Part shown: one piece after another, positions 1 to 10,026 of the stretch
Position numbering within the stretch: position 1 is the stretch's first letter
Layout: each line of letters starts with the position of its first letter
Source: Daucus carota subsp. sativus
Taxonomy: Eukaryota > Streptophyta > Magnoliopsida > Apiales > Apiaceae
DNA length: 64,000 nucleotides
Reading direction: 5' to 3'
NCBI RefSeq assembly: GCF_001625215.2
Contig: NC_030385.2
Location: forward strand, 45,347,598 to 45,411,597
Position numbers and translations under genes: made by a program
Notes under the pieces: generated by a model
The model's database searches: none
The model's input: only the letters and a program-made list of their open reading frames with translations
Told to the model about the DNA's origin: nothing

Positions 1-59
1 CTGCAGAGGTTCAATAACTCTAAAACAAAATGAATAAATTAAGATCAAAGATTATTGAC

Positions 60-1745
60 CTTCAAGACTGATGAATGCGAGTTGATAGACCTGTGAATGG
101 ATTTATCTATTAGAATGTCCTCAACAATGCTCACTCCACCCATCTCCCTCCAATGCCGCAAAGAGGCATTTGATGCACGCGCAATAAGCTGGCAGCTCCA
201 ATAGACTACATCATGGGGGAAAAGGAAAAAGTAGCTGTTAATTGCAGCAAATATGTTACTGAGCTGGATAGAAGAATTTACACTGTGCAATAGCTGTGAG
301 TACCATAGACAGTCATATTTGCACAACCAAGTGCACAAGATGTCTCTTTACTTACCATTTACACTTGGAAACACGATGGGGTAGCAAGGACCTTGAAGCT
401 GAAGAGAACTATTTCTTAGTTGCGGGGTTAAATCGGCAAAATAGTCGTAATTTCTATCAATCCAGTCATCTATTGAGAGATGAATCTCGCCATCAGGATA
501 ATCACATACCCAACCTAGAGAATCCTCTGATGGGTTTGGGCAATCCAACAAACACACACTTCTAGCATTGCCAAGCTTGAATTGACTATTCTTCAAACCG
601 CTTTGGTAAACCTGGTTGGGATTTAGCCAGTAATGAAGTTCCAGTTCACGAAGGTTACGATGTGCATGTCTGTCACCACATACATTGCCCTCATAGTCCA
701 AGCCAAAATTAAGCCTGTGAAACCAAATTTTGGTCATGACAATAACCAAATAAGGGAAACAAAACAAAACAACTAATGACTGACCCAAGCAGGAAGGAAG
801 TAAGATTTGGATATACATAACAAGAGTGCTGTGAGATATAGTAGTCTGCGTAAGGAAGTTCCAAATTAATATTCATTTTGCTTTACTTGCAGTTTGTATA
901 AACTACTTCAAGGAATTAAAACATGTGTTTAGTCCTTTTGTTTGCTAAATGAACCATGGTCATAACTAAGATGCTAAATTTACACTACGGAAAACACATT
1001 ATTAGTAATTAATGATGTATGATAGATAGACCCTAAATATGGGAAGCCGACATTGTTGCATCACACTATTAGCTGACCAATACTTGGGTCTCATAAAGCA
1101 AGACAACTGATAACAAGAAATTATGCCAGATTGCCAGCCACCAGTTTACACTACACATGGACCATTGGTATTACGGTCTGCTAAACCGTAAAACCTCAGC
1201 TTCTGTGGACAATTGCTTTGCTTGATTAGTTTCGTCCTACTCATTTAATAGTTATTTCAAAGTTATTTTATTTAGCAAAAACCCTGAGAACCTCCCAACT
1301 TGATGAACCTATAACCTAATTAAAACCTATTTTCACATAACAAAGCTAAAATAAAACAAAAAGCAAAATAGAAAACTTTCTGAAAAAGACCCTTAATCTT
1401 CCTCAACAATATAGATCAAACCAACAGATCAAAAAAACATTTTTTTTTTAGAAAAAAAACTAAAGTTGGGCATAAAATCTGCAAAAGCAAAGCAAGCATT
1501 GGGCAGTGTGAACATTATATTTCTTCAAAATAAAAAGATAACACAAGCAAGTACCTCAAAGGGTTTCCTTGGTTAAAAGCAAAGCTAGAGTTAACAATCA
1601 TAGCAACCCAGAAAGCAATGAAGAAGACAAGAAACACTACATCTCTGCACCTCCTGTTGTGCTTGATGATGCCATTATTATCACCACTCATTTCAGTTGA
1701 AGCTGGGTGTGTTGTGCCTACAACAGCTCCCAATGGCCCTCTCAT
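60..1745 (-). CDS. Choline transporter-like protein (CTL/SLC44 family), 5' part, runs off the left edge
   Basis: Three exons on the minus strand are visible: 1555-1745 (ATG at 1745), 356-714 and 60-205. They encode the first 232 residues in one open frame with GT/AG junctions; the rest lies left of the window. The protein begins MRGPLGAVVG, has a hydrophobic span near residues 40-60 (FLVFFIAFWVAMIVNSSFAF), then the conserved extracellular segment with GLDYEGNVCG, LNPNQVYQSGL and LQGPCYPIVFPS, and later ARASNASLRHW. These match plant CTL1 (CHER1 in Arabidopsis) as I remember it. CTL proteins are multi-pass membrane proteins linked to choline and lipid homeostasis, membrane trafficking and sieve-plate formation. 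A second, broken copy lies at 10,027-13,246. Family certain, exact orthology inferred. Confidence 0.9.
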
Positions 1746-1750
1746 ATTAC

Positions 1751-1772
1751 TGTGTGTGTGTGTGTGTGTGTA
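1751..1772. repeat. (TG)n microsatellite in the CTL 5' UTR
   Basis: About eleven TG units lie a few bases upstream of the CTL start codon on the minus strand. In the paralogous copy this site is split by a MITE (13,251-13,623), and only a short TG run remains beside it. Confidence 0.85.
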
Positions 1773-2770
1773 ATGGGTTGCTGAAACTGCAGAGTTTAGG
1801 GAGGAGAGTGGGAGATGAAAAGGGCTTGCGCGGAAAAAGCGGTGGAAAGAGTGTGTAAAAGAGGAGAATAAGACGATGGGGGCAGCAGTGAACTTGAACA
1901 ACGATTGAGAAATTATTTTCTCAAAAAAAAAACGATTGAGAAATTATAGTAAATAATTTTAGTGGGATATTATTAGCGACAAAAAAAATAAAGATTGACG
2001 GTAAAAATTTATAGTAAATAATTGTCTGTGTTAAAAGTATTATTTTAAACATTATGATTATTTAAATGAATTACTGATTAATTTGTTTTATAATTTATCA
2101 AACTGATTAAATTTTTGATTATTTAATTATTCATTTGATCAATCTAATTAATTTTTTTTAAGTGTCTTGATTTTCGTTTTTTATAATATTGGTCGAAAAG
2201 TATTGTAATTCTATTTTAAACTAAAATAATTAACTTGATAAATAATTAAGTTAAGACTATTTTTTGTAGAGATTTACTGTATTTATGATAATCTTGATTA
2301 TTGATTATCTGTCTGTAACGTCAACATTAATTAAGTAGTTAGTGTGGTTAGTTAGATTTACAGGACAAAGATTTTCATTTTTGTTTATGTCATTAATGGA
2401 AAAACTAAAACGAGGAATCTAAAGTGGCTTGGCTGGTGTTCTTTTCTAGTCGAGCACTTTAGCTTGTCTTAAGCCGACAATCAAACGAGTTGTCTGCTTG
2501 TCATTTCGGGCCGAGGCCAGTTTAATCAACTCAAATGGGCTTTTGTCTTGTACTATTACTGTTATCACTTTCTGGGCCAAAAGGTTCATCATGTATTTCT
2601 TCCGGAAAGTATGATTTAATTTTTGTTATCGGTTATTTATCTGATCAAATTTTCTCAACCAAACATTTCGAAACAAATTCAGAAACCAATTATAGATCTC
2701 TTGCCTTTTTCTAATATTTATGTTTACAATTTTCACTTTTCAGAAACATAAACAGTACACAGCTTTAAGA
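1773..2770. other. CTL upstream region and AT-rich spacer
   Basis: Positions 1773 to about 1895 match the 5' flank of the second CTL copy (about 14,780-14,867) and are probably 5' UTR or core promoter of the minus-strand gene. From about 1900 the two copies diverge. The rest is AT-rich spacer with no open frame or element end that I can support. Confidence 0.5.
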
Positions 2771-3006
2771 TACTCCTTCCGTCCCCCCGAGTAGTTTACG
2801 TACATTGTTTGCATGCATTCTGAGACTCTTAAAAAATATAATTTCATAATATTTTTTTAAAATTTTCATTTTTTGAATAAAAGTTTAAACATCAAAATTT
2901 TATTCAGAGAAAAAAATTAAAAATATATTATAGAACTATACTTAAAATGAGCGTGAAAAAACGTGCCAAAAAGTAACGTAAAGAAATTAGGGGAACAGAG
3001 GGAGTA
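2771..3006. mobile_element. Stowaway-type MITE (Tc1/mariner)
   Basis: A 236-bp element starts TACTCCTTCCGTCCCC and ends AGGGGAACAGAGGGAGTA. The reverse complement of the end gives TACTCCCTCTGTTCCCCT, so the ends are terminal inverted repeats of the classic Stowaway form with TA target duplications. The interior is AT-rich and non-coding. Confidence 0.9.
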
Positions 3007-3484
3007 CATGTTTTGATATTGATCCAACACAAATTTCTGTGTATTATTTACTAAAGTTCCACAAATATTTCAGACAAAGTAAGCAAGTTTCACATAAATG
3101 ATGTTTTGAGCCGTTTGAACTGATATTTTGAGGTTTTTAAAATTGAAATTATTACATATAAATTGGGTTATTTTCAACTAGTATCCATGAAATCTTTATG
3201 AAATAAACGTAAATAAAAGAGTTGATGCTTTAAAAAAAAAAAAAAAAATGTAGATGCTACTAGCCTCAGCCGGACAGAACAAATCCAAGTCACAAGGTTA
3301 AATTCTCCTATGTCAGCTTGCTAAATTTGACCAACCTTCAAAACTCAAATGCATAACTGTTCTGTATAATGAACATTTGGAAATAGATGGTCAGATGACT
3401 CAGATGACTCAGATCTGTAGTATCAGGGGTTCTGACTTCTGAGGCAACTTTAGTGGCCGATATCGAGAAAATTAATGGCAGAAG
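3007..3484. other. Spacer downstream of the PPR gene
   Basis: AT-rich sequence between a MITE and the PPR stop codon. It contains an A-tract around 3232-3247 and probably the PPR 3' UTR. Nothing else is supported. Confidence 0.4.
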
Positions 3485-4876
3485 TCATTCACTTCCGTCT
3501 GTTTGAGAATTAAGAATTCTCATGGTATCTTCATCAGCGTCGATTTTATCAGACTTCATCCTTTCTATAATTTCATCGACTCCTTCACCACCTCTTATAT
3601 TTGCCTTAATCAGAGCATGGTACATTTCTCTATTAACAGGAATAACAGACCTCAAAGAGCTGACAAAAGCTTCAACATCTGTGATCTTGCCCTCCTCGCC
3701 AAGCCACTGCAATAAGCTTGAAATCAACACGGGTTTTGGTTTCCAACCTGGACTCTCTTGTGATACTGCCAGAGCTTCCTTCATGCACTCAAAAGCTTTC
3801 TCCAGATTTATCATCTGCAAGTACCCAAAAGAAATGATAGCCCAAGAGTTTGGGATTGTTGTCTTGCCGGTGCCAATCATGTTCTTCAGCAGAGTTTCAG
3901 CTTTCTCTGTCAATCCCTTTGAACATAACCCTATAAAGAGAACATTTGGAACACGAAAATCAAAAGTCCGGCATGATGATTCCCATTCCTTGAGCACTTT
4001 TGTGCATTCCTCGAACTCCCCAAGTCTCACCAACATACCTAGCATTGTTATATAGTCTCTGTTAACTTGTTTCTTGCAAATAACTTTTTGAAGGCCCCAG
4101 AGTCTCATGACCTGATCCTTGCTTCCAAGCTTCGCATAGTGCGAGATCAAATGACTATATCCGATAGCATCTTTATTTATCTTCTCCAGTTTCTTCAAGA
4201 CAACAAGTGCTTTATCCTTATGATCCCCATTGATGTAATGATTGACTGCTGTAGAATACGTGCTCCAGTCCATAGTGATCTGTGGTTGGCTCTCCATTTC
4301 TTCCAAAAGCTTTTCCATACTGTTGAAATCCAATTGATCTCCGCAAGTATTAATGCAGATTCTGTAGCTAAAGTTATTAGGAGGGATGCCATTTTTCTTC
4401 ATCTCTGACAGAAGATCCAGAACTTTCTCAGGTTGATCAGTGCGGGAATATAGACACATGAGATTATTGTAAGCAAGAGGTGAAGTTACGAAACCAATCT
4501 CCTTCATTGTCTGCATAAGCGAAAGAGATTTGTCAACAACGCCTTCTCGAGTATAACAATTAAGTAGAGCACCATATGTCCTTTCATCTTTTTCTTTATC
4601 AGTCAAGTTGCTGAAGTAGTTTTCGGCCGCATCAATTCCCCGAACCGCGCCAATTAGATCCAACTGCACGGCATGATTTCCAGAAGAATCTCGGCAGTAA
4701 TTGTTGGTGTTCACCCACTCAGAAAGCTGCATAAAATAAATTTATACCATATCCAGAAATTAGGATTTTAATCTTGTCAGAAGACATTAGTACAAAGCAT
4801 GATAGCAAAAATTTATACCAACCAGAAAACAAAGGGGAATTTACAAGCATAAAGCAGTTTTTTTGGTACATATAAG

Positions 4877-4910
<34 letters not shown>

Positions 4911-5911
4911 GAGGACTATGGGTGACCCTGCATAATCTCTTATTCGCAGCCTGTAGACTTTCCCATCTCATTTTCTAATTACCCCATTCCCATCTTTGCA
5001 AACACCATCATAATCACACCATCGCTCTCATAATTAGAGACTCCACCACATCTCAGTATCTCACCCTCACAATCACAATATCAAACCTTAAAAATTTGAA
5101 GCTCAAAACAGTGAAGGAGTAAATTGCTTAAATGCAAATAGCGACTACATTGAGGAAATCGAAAAACATTTTGAGCTAAAACGTCTTGGCTCCACAATGG
5201 CTAAAACCAATATGAAAAATAATTTCAAGGCCACGCCATAAGACTTATACAATTCCATATTAACAGTCAAATCAAATAAAACTATAGAAACGCTCCCTAT
5301 TCCATAATTTCCATCAGCCAATTCAACAAGCCCTTTTTCTTCCCTTTAAAACCGATGATTAGTCACCAAAAAACCCAAACCACCAAAATACTTCTACTGC
5401 TCTTTTTTACTATTTTCCCGTCCATTTTGGGCAAGTATATAGGCACAAACATACAAAAAATTCTACAAACATATACTACTTTCGTCTCACTCATTTCTAT
5501 ACAAGATTTTTCAGTGTTTCAAGGCTTCCGTAAAATATAATTCAATTACTTTTTTCTAAAAGTTTTTGCTTTTGAATAAAAATTTAAACAAGAAGGAAAA
5601 AAAGCTAAAATAATTTATGAAACTATATTTTATAAAACCTTAAAATACGCACTGAACTCTCCGTCCCAGACTTATACAACTCAACGGGGCCGACACTAAA
5701 AGATATTCAAGAAAGAAACCTGGAGGGCATGTAAGTATCGTTTTCGAGACCGTAATTCCCGAACAAACCGCTGCAAATCAGCTGCCTTGACCTTATTTCC
5801 CTCCCTGATGTACTGATCAAGCACGGGAACAATACTAGCTTTCGGGTCCCGAAAAGTACTTATCTTTTGAAACAGGCCATTGCTTCCATTTGAGCTTATT
5901 TTTGATTTCAT
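3485..5911 (-). CDS. P-class pentatricopeptide repeat protein, At2g20710-like
   Basis: Two exons: 5720-5911 (64 codons) and 3485-4726 (413 codons plus stop), about 477 aa. The splice junction reads HALQ then LSEWVN, with GT donor at 5719 and AG acceptor at 4727-4728. Exon 2 contains successive PPR-type helical pairs such as TYGALLNCYTREGVVDKSL, AYNNLMCLYSRTDQPEKV and FSYRICINTCG. Such proteins bind organellar RNA, and the family resembled (At2g20710) is annotated as mitochondrial. The start at 5911 is the first Met after an in-frame stop. The N-terminus is short for a transit peptide, so the start is the weakest part. The intron carries a G31 tract and a degraded MITE, and a MITE sits just upstream. 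A scrap of the 5' region is duplicated at 18,199-18,318. Confidence 0.85.
4879..4909. repeat. Homopolymer tract of 31 G
   Basis: An uninterrupted run of 31 G on the plus strand, 31 C on the sense strand of the PPR intron. It has strong G-quadruplex potential. The exact length is likely to be unreliable in any read set. Confidence 0.85.
5473..5655. mobile_element. Degraded Stowaway-like MITE in the PPR intron
   Basis: The left end TACTTTCGTCTCACTCAT resembles the Stowaway consensus. The interior, with CTTAAAATACGC near its right side, resembles other Stowaway copies here. The right terminal repeat is not recognisable, so limits are approximate. Confidence 0.45.
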
Positions 5912-6055
5912 GTTTGATCTAATTGCAGTACAATAGGGGGCTTTTCTGGGAGATTAGAAGCCTGTGAAGATTCTGCGAGGTTGAATTGGACCTGATTGTT
6001 GATATTGTTGTACCCATTTTTTAAGTGTGGTTGAAAGAACTGAGTCAGGGTTTTA

Positions 6056-6502
6056 GGGGTCGTTTGGTTGGAGAGGGGGTATGGGGTTGGAACGAGGAAT
6101 CGGGTTGAGATGGTATGGGTTTGAGGTATCATTTCTGATATCAGGTGTTTGGTTGAGTGATGGAATAAATATGATGGAATTATAATATTTATTAGTTATT
6201 AGTTGTAATTACTTTAAAATATCATTAAAGTGATATCTATATACATTTTTGAGTCATTAATTTAATTTTGTATTAATAATTTACATGAAATGATATAGAT
6301 ATTAATGAAATAAAAGAAAAAGAATTTGATTCCAGAAACCCATGTTTCATACCCATCTCCCCCTTTGGGTATGAAAATCTCATACCTTGTGGGTTTGAGG
6401 AATGGGGTTGATAAAAGAAAATTTCCAACCAAACACCAGGTATGGGTTTGGAATGAACAAAACCCATACCTGATACCATAGACGCCCCAACCAAACGACC
6501 CC
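6056..6502. mobile_element. Tourist-like (PIF/Harbinger) MITE upstream of the PPR gene
   Basis: A 447-bp element begins GGGGTCGTTTGGTTGG and ends CCAACCAAACGACCCC, perfect inverted ends. It is flanked by TTA at 6053-6055 and 6503-6505. The three-base TTA duplication and GTTTGGTT core are typical of Tourist-type elements. The paralogous site near 18,311-18,318 lacks it, so it arrived after the segmental duplication. Confidence 0.9.
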
Positions 6503-6530
6503 TTAGAGGTTTCTACTTTCAAGTTTTCAG

Positions 6531-6541
6531 GGTTTAGGGTT
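6531..6541 (-). promoter_or_regulatory. Telo-box-like motif upstream of the PPR gene
   Basis: The minus strand reads AACCCTAAACC. Telo-boxes are common near transcription starts of plant genes for translation and organelle function. It is separated from the PPR coding start by the 447-bp MITE. Confidence 0.4.
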
Positions 6542-7146
6542 CCTTCTATTTGAGAAAACCGTACATCTTAAACAATAGTAATTAATTGCTTTTATGAATA
6601 TACTCCATTAAAATTTCTCAGTTATTACAAATAATATATTTTACTTATTATAAATTCTTCTGTCAAAAGAAAAATTTACTTTGGTTTCATTTCTATTTGT
6701 AGTTATAAATTTTGATAATTTCTTTTAAAGTTTATTTTCACCATAATATTAAATCGTGTGTTATGAATTCGTTTTACAACCATATGCAACAAGAATTACA
6801 TCCAATACGATCGATATCAACTCCAAATATTTCAAAAAAAATTATTTTAGGTTATATTTGATTACAAATCGTATGAAAAAAATTGCATACATGTACTTTT
6901 AGTTGCACACGATATTTTTATAATTATTTTAGAAAAATAGTAAAATTACAAAATAAAAAAACTTAATATTTTTGATAAATTCCCTAAAATTTACTTCCAT
7001 TAACTTTGATACTGCAAATATAAAGATAAAGCTCGATAATATTGTACTGAACAAAGCAATAAGACAAACTTTATGAAAAAAAGATATTATTACAAGAAAA
7101 GCTAATATTTTGAAGTAATATTTTTTAAAATCAAAGAAAAGAAACA
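6542..7146. repeat. Non-coding part of segmental duplication unit 1
   Basis: AT-rich sequence matching 23,270-24,092 in order and orientation, starting from AAACCGTACATCTT. The second copy carries a Stowaway insertion that is absent here. No gene is supported. Confidence 0.8.
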
Positions 7147-7526
7147 AATAGAGACATTACAAATAGAGACATTACAAGGCTCGAAAAGACCTATATACTT
7201 GCTGTCTCTACAAGAGCTTATCTATGGAAGTGGCAAAGTGTTGCTTTAGGAACTGCGCCAATGATTCCACAGTGTAACAAACATTACTAGGATTCTAAGA
7301 TCCATTTACAAGCACAAGTGCTAAGAGCAAAGATAAAGCTTAGTACACGCTAGTTGCTTTAGGAATGTATAACACTAAGATATTTGAATACCTGCTCCAC
7401 TCCAGATCACATCATTTTTTACATAAACATTTGTTGGGCATTCAGTTGAGAATTTGGGGTATTTAAGATTGCAGTGTTGCAATTTTACACTCTCATGCAA
7501 TAAGTGTTGTAAACAAAAAGGCCTCA
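7147..7526 (-). pseudogene. Thioredoxin-m pseudogene fragment (3' exon remnant)
   Basis: The sequence matches the 3' exon, 3' UTR and intron edge of the intact TRX-m gene (24,560-25,215). About 270 bp is missing from the middle of the exon, including the WCGPC active site. The break joins GCCAATGATT to CCACAGTG; both parental edges contain ATT, a three-base microhomology. One extra base (GGCAAAGTG against GGCAAGTG) also shifts the frame near the C-terminus. No transit-peptide exon exists in this unit. The gene cannot make thioredoxin. Confidence 0.88.
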
Positions 7527-7902
7527 GAGCATCTCCAGCAGAGTCTTAACATGTTCCCTAAATATATAATAAAATATTCAATTTTTAAGGGATTACTACA
7601 TTTTATTGAATGGGAACTCCAACAACATTCCCTATTTCTATTCCCTATTATTATTATAATATTATATTCAACTTGTAAGTAGGAGAGAGAAAGGAGGGAA
7701 AGAGGAAGAAAAAGGAGAGAAGTGAATATTTTATTATTTAAAATAGTATGAGGAATGGTTCCACAATCCTTAAAAATGAGGAATGAAGTGGGCATCCTAA
7801 CTTTTTAAGGGATGGCTAGGACTCTGCTGGAGTTGTGTTTTATGTCATATTCCTTATATTAATAGCTTAGGACACCATATAGGGAAGCTCCTGGAGATGC
7901 TC
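7527..7902. mobile_element. PIF/Harbinger-like MITE, GAGCATCTCC family, copy 1
   Basis: A 376-bp element begins GAGCATCTCCAGCAGAG and ends GGAGATGCTC, flanked by TCA at 7524-7526 and 7903-7905. The paralogous unpaired site at about 25,217 reads CCTCAGTGGGAG with a single TCA, so both element limits and target duplication are confirmed inside the window. A close copy lies inverted at 21,447-21,821. Confidence 0.95.
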
Positions 7903-7926
7903 TCAGTGGGAGTCTAGGTGCTCTAC

Positions 7927-8133
7927 TTATATTACAACTGGCCAATCACCGACTGCTAATGAAAACTCAAGCCGCGTCGGTACTCCTCTTCTCCGCCCAT
8001 CTGGTTCCATTCCTTCCCCTCCTTTACCTAATTCTCCGCCAGGGGTCATAGAAAGATCCTCTTCAATGTCAAGCAGAAGAATGAAGAAAGACAGTGATGA
8101 ATACAGGGGATAAAAGGAAAGAAGGGCAAACAA
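7927..8133 (-). other. Unrecognised 68-codon open frame
   Basis: An open minus-strand frame downstream of the small gene at 8,611. The second half is hydrophilic and G/E/R-rich (GGELGKGGEGMEPDGRRRG), unlike the AT-rich surroundings, so it may be a gene remnant. I do not recognise it. It could equally be 3' UTR. The rest of 7903-8610 holds nothing I can support. Confidence 0.2.
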
Positions 8134-8610
8134 ATTGTAAATGATATCGGAATCCTAGTATACACACAACACAGGTAGGTTATGACTGTATCATTGCAGA
8201 TAAACCCCGCTGTAATCAATTAATGTAATGTACTAACGCTGTTTAATCAGATCTCTAGTCTCTTCCTCAAATCAACCTGGCCCTTGAGATTTCTCAAAAG
8301 CAACTTACATTCTACAAACTTAATATTAGTACTAGCATTCCGCTTGTACTTCTACACACAAAATTAAGAATAATGTGATGAGACTTATAGCATAAACAAA
8401 CAATGGGCTACATCAATAATGTGAAAACCAACTTTCCTGTTTATTTCATTACTGTGTCTGATATGCATCCATCATAACTTTGTATGATTCAGATGTGAAA
8501 ACTAACCGAGCGAATCGGAAACTACAACCAAAAAGGCAAGTAAGCTAACTAAAATGAGGGAAGGGTCACAAAATACATATGGAAATAATGTTCTGTCTTT
8601 GCACTCTCAA

Positions 8611-8929
8611 TCATATATTTTCACCGGCACCAGAACCTGACTCCATACTCGCCTTCATAGCTTCAGCCATCATTTTTTCTCTATTCTGTGTTTGCCTTTC
8701 CACAGCAACCATATAAAACCCTATATAATATTTCACAGAAAACAGTAAATTGATAAGTCACAAGATCAAGCTCTATCCATATTGATTCATAAAATATAAA
8801 TACGATATCAACATATCATAAACGGGTCCATAAATCAAAAAAGAAAGTCATCATACCAACTGCAGTTCTGATTGCACATAGCCATAGAGCCCTCGATGAC
8901 CATGTATCGGCAATAGCTCCTCTCCCCAT
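8611..8929 (-). CDS. Small conserved-looking 60-aa protein, two exons, unknown function
   Basis: Exon 1 is 8857-8929 (ATG at 8929) and exon 2 is 8611-8720. The GT/AG intron splits a Gly codon (GTT G|GG TTT) and the total is 61 codons with stop. The product starts MGRGAIADTWSSRALWLC, has a weakly hydrophobic stretch around residues 15-32 ending FYMVAVERQTQNRE, and a charged then G/S-rich tail. It looks like a one-span membrane or organelle-associated microprotein, and I recall plant proteins of similar pattern without an assigned function. It is too short for usual ORF cutoffs. It sits in the junction interval of the duplication (about 7,922-9,980), so it may come from an intron of CTL or TRX, or be inserted there. 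Confidence 0.65.
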
Positions 8930-9039
8930 TTCTCACTACCGCCAACAAGTGCAAAGCATTACAACAAGTCAAATATTACAGCACCAAAAATAAAATTTAT
9001 CAAGAGCACGAAGCTATATTTTGGGTTATGTATAGAACA

Positions 9040-9285
9040 AAATATAAACCGAGCTATATTTCAGCCCTTTTTGTTGTTAAAATATAAGCTGTAACGATAA
9101 CTCCGTCTATATTAGCACAACCACTGCACTTGCTCTTACACAAGATCAAACAAAACCGAGACACGTAGCTCCCCTAAACAAAATATGAACTGAGCTATAT
9201 TTCAGCACTTTGTTGTTAAAATATAGGCTGTAGCAATAACTCCGTCTATCTTCGCACAACCATTGCACTTGCTCTTACATCAAAG
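9040..9285. repeat. Imperfect tandem duplication, unit about 145 bp
   Basis: The block GAGCTATATTTCAGC, GTTGTTAAAATATA, AACTCCGTCTAT, GCACTTGCTCTTACA occurs twice in the same order (about 9,050-9,143 and 9,195-9,282) with a few substitutions. Confidence 0.75.
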
Positions 9286-10026
9286 ATTGACTTCGTACTT
9301 CAAATATACCCCTCAGGCTAGTAACTTTAACTTTCTTACTGACAAACTCTGATTACATTTCATAGCATTCAGAATACAAACGCTAGAAAATAGCTCAAAA
9401 CCATAAAGTTGCGAAGTTAAATTTCTTAGTCCTTGTTTAGGTGTGAGTAAATTGTTAAAATTAGAGATGAAAAGGTTCTGCTTATTGTTTGGCAGAGAGG
9501 AAAGAAATAGGGAAATTCAGGCCCGTTATTTCTCTGTATTGATGTTTTAGAGTATTGATAGCAACCCAAAGGCTAGAGAACTAGAGGCAACTTTAAGGAG
9601 TATTTTAATATCATTGATTTTGACAATTGAACTTCGGATAACCTTTGTCTCCAGAAAAAAGTAATATGTATTGTAGAATTTGTAGTACCAGAAGGACTCT
9701 TGAGTCTTGACTGCAATACCCCTAGGCTCTACGGCCCTACCCACCTCACCCAAATCCTGTACACCAACTATCATTTATAATTTTATTTAAATATATTTAA
9801 TCAAGTTTATGCAGGTAAGTTCAACACCTATTTTCCACCAGCTCGACTGACTACCACCATCTAAATCTGTCAAACATGTATGTCAGCCGATGCTTCCGAG
9901 CAGCTATCTAGAAGAACTAATCAACAACTTAGTACTATGGGCTACTTCTCGTAACAGAAACACGGAACCCATACTTTAAAAGATCATGAATTAGTAATTA
10001 GATTGACAAGCCCTCTAAAATTTGCA
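9286..10026. other. Spacer at the duplication junction
   Basis: AT-rich sequence with no supported gene. It lies between the repeat above and the last recognisable CTL pseudogene exon. The CTL side of the tandem-duplication breakpoint should lie within or just left of it. Confidence 0.4.

Noticed and set aside
3522-4055. Long plus-strand open frame inside the PPR gene
   Set aside because: It is the antisense shadow of the minus-strand PPR exon, which has clear PPR motifs.
5908-6132. 74-codon frame MIPQTHTIST as the true N-terminus of the PPR protein
   Set aside because: It is in another frame from exon 1, ends in a stop before the PPR start, and its beginning lies in MITE sequence.
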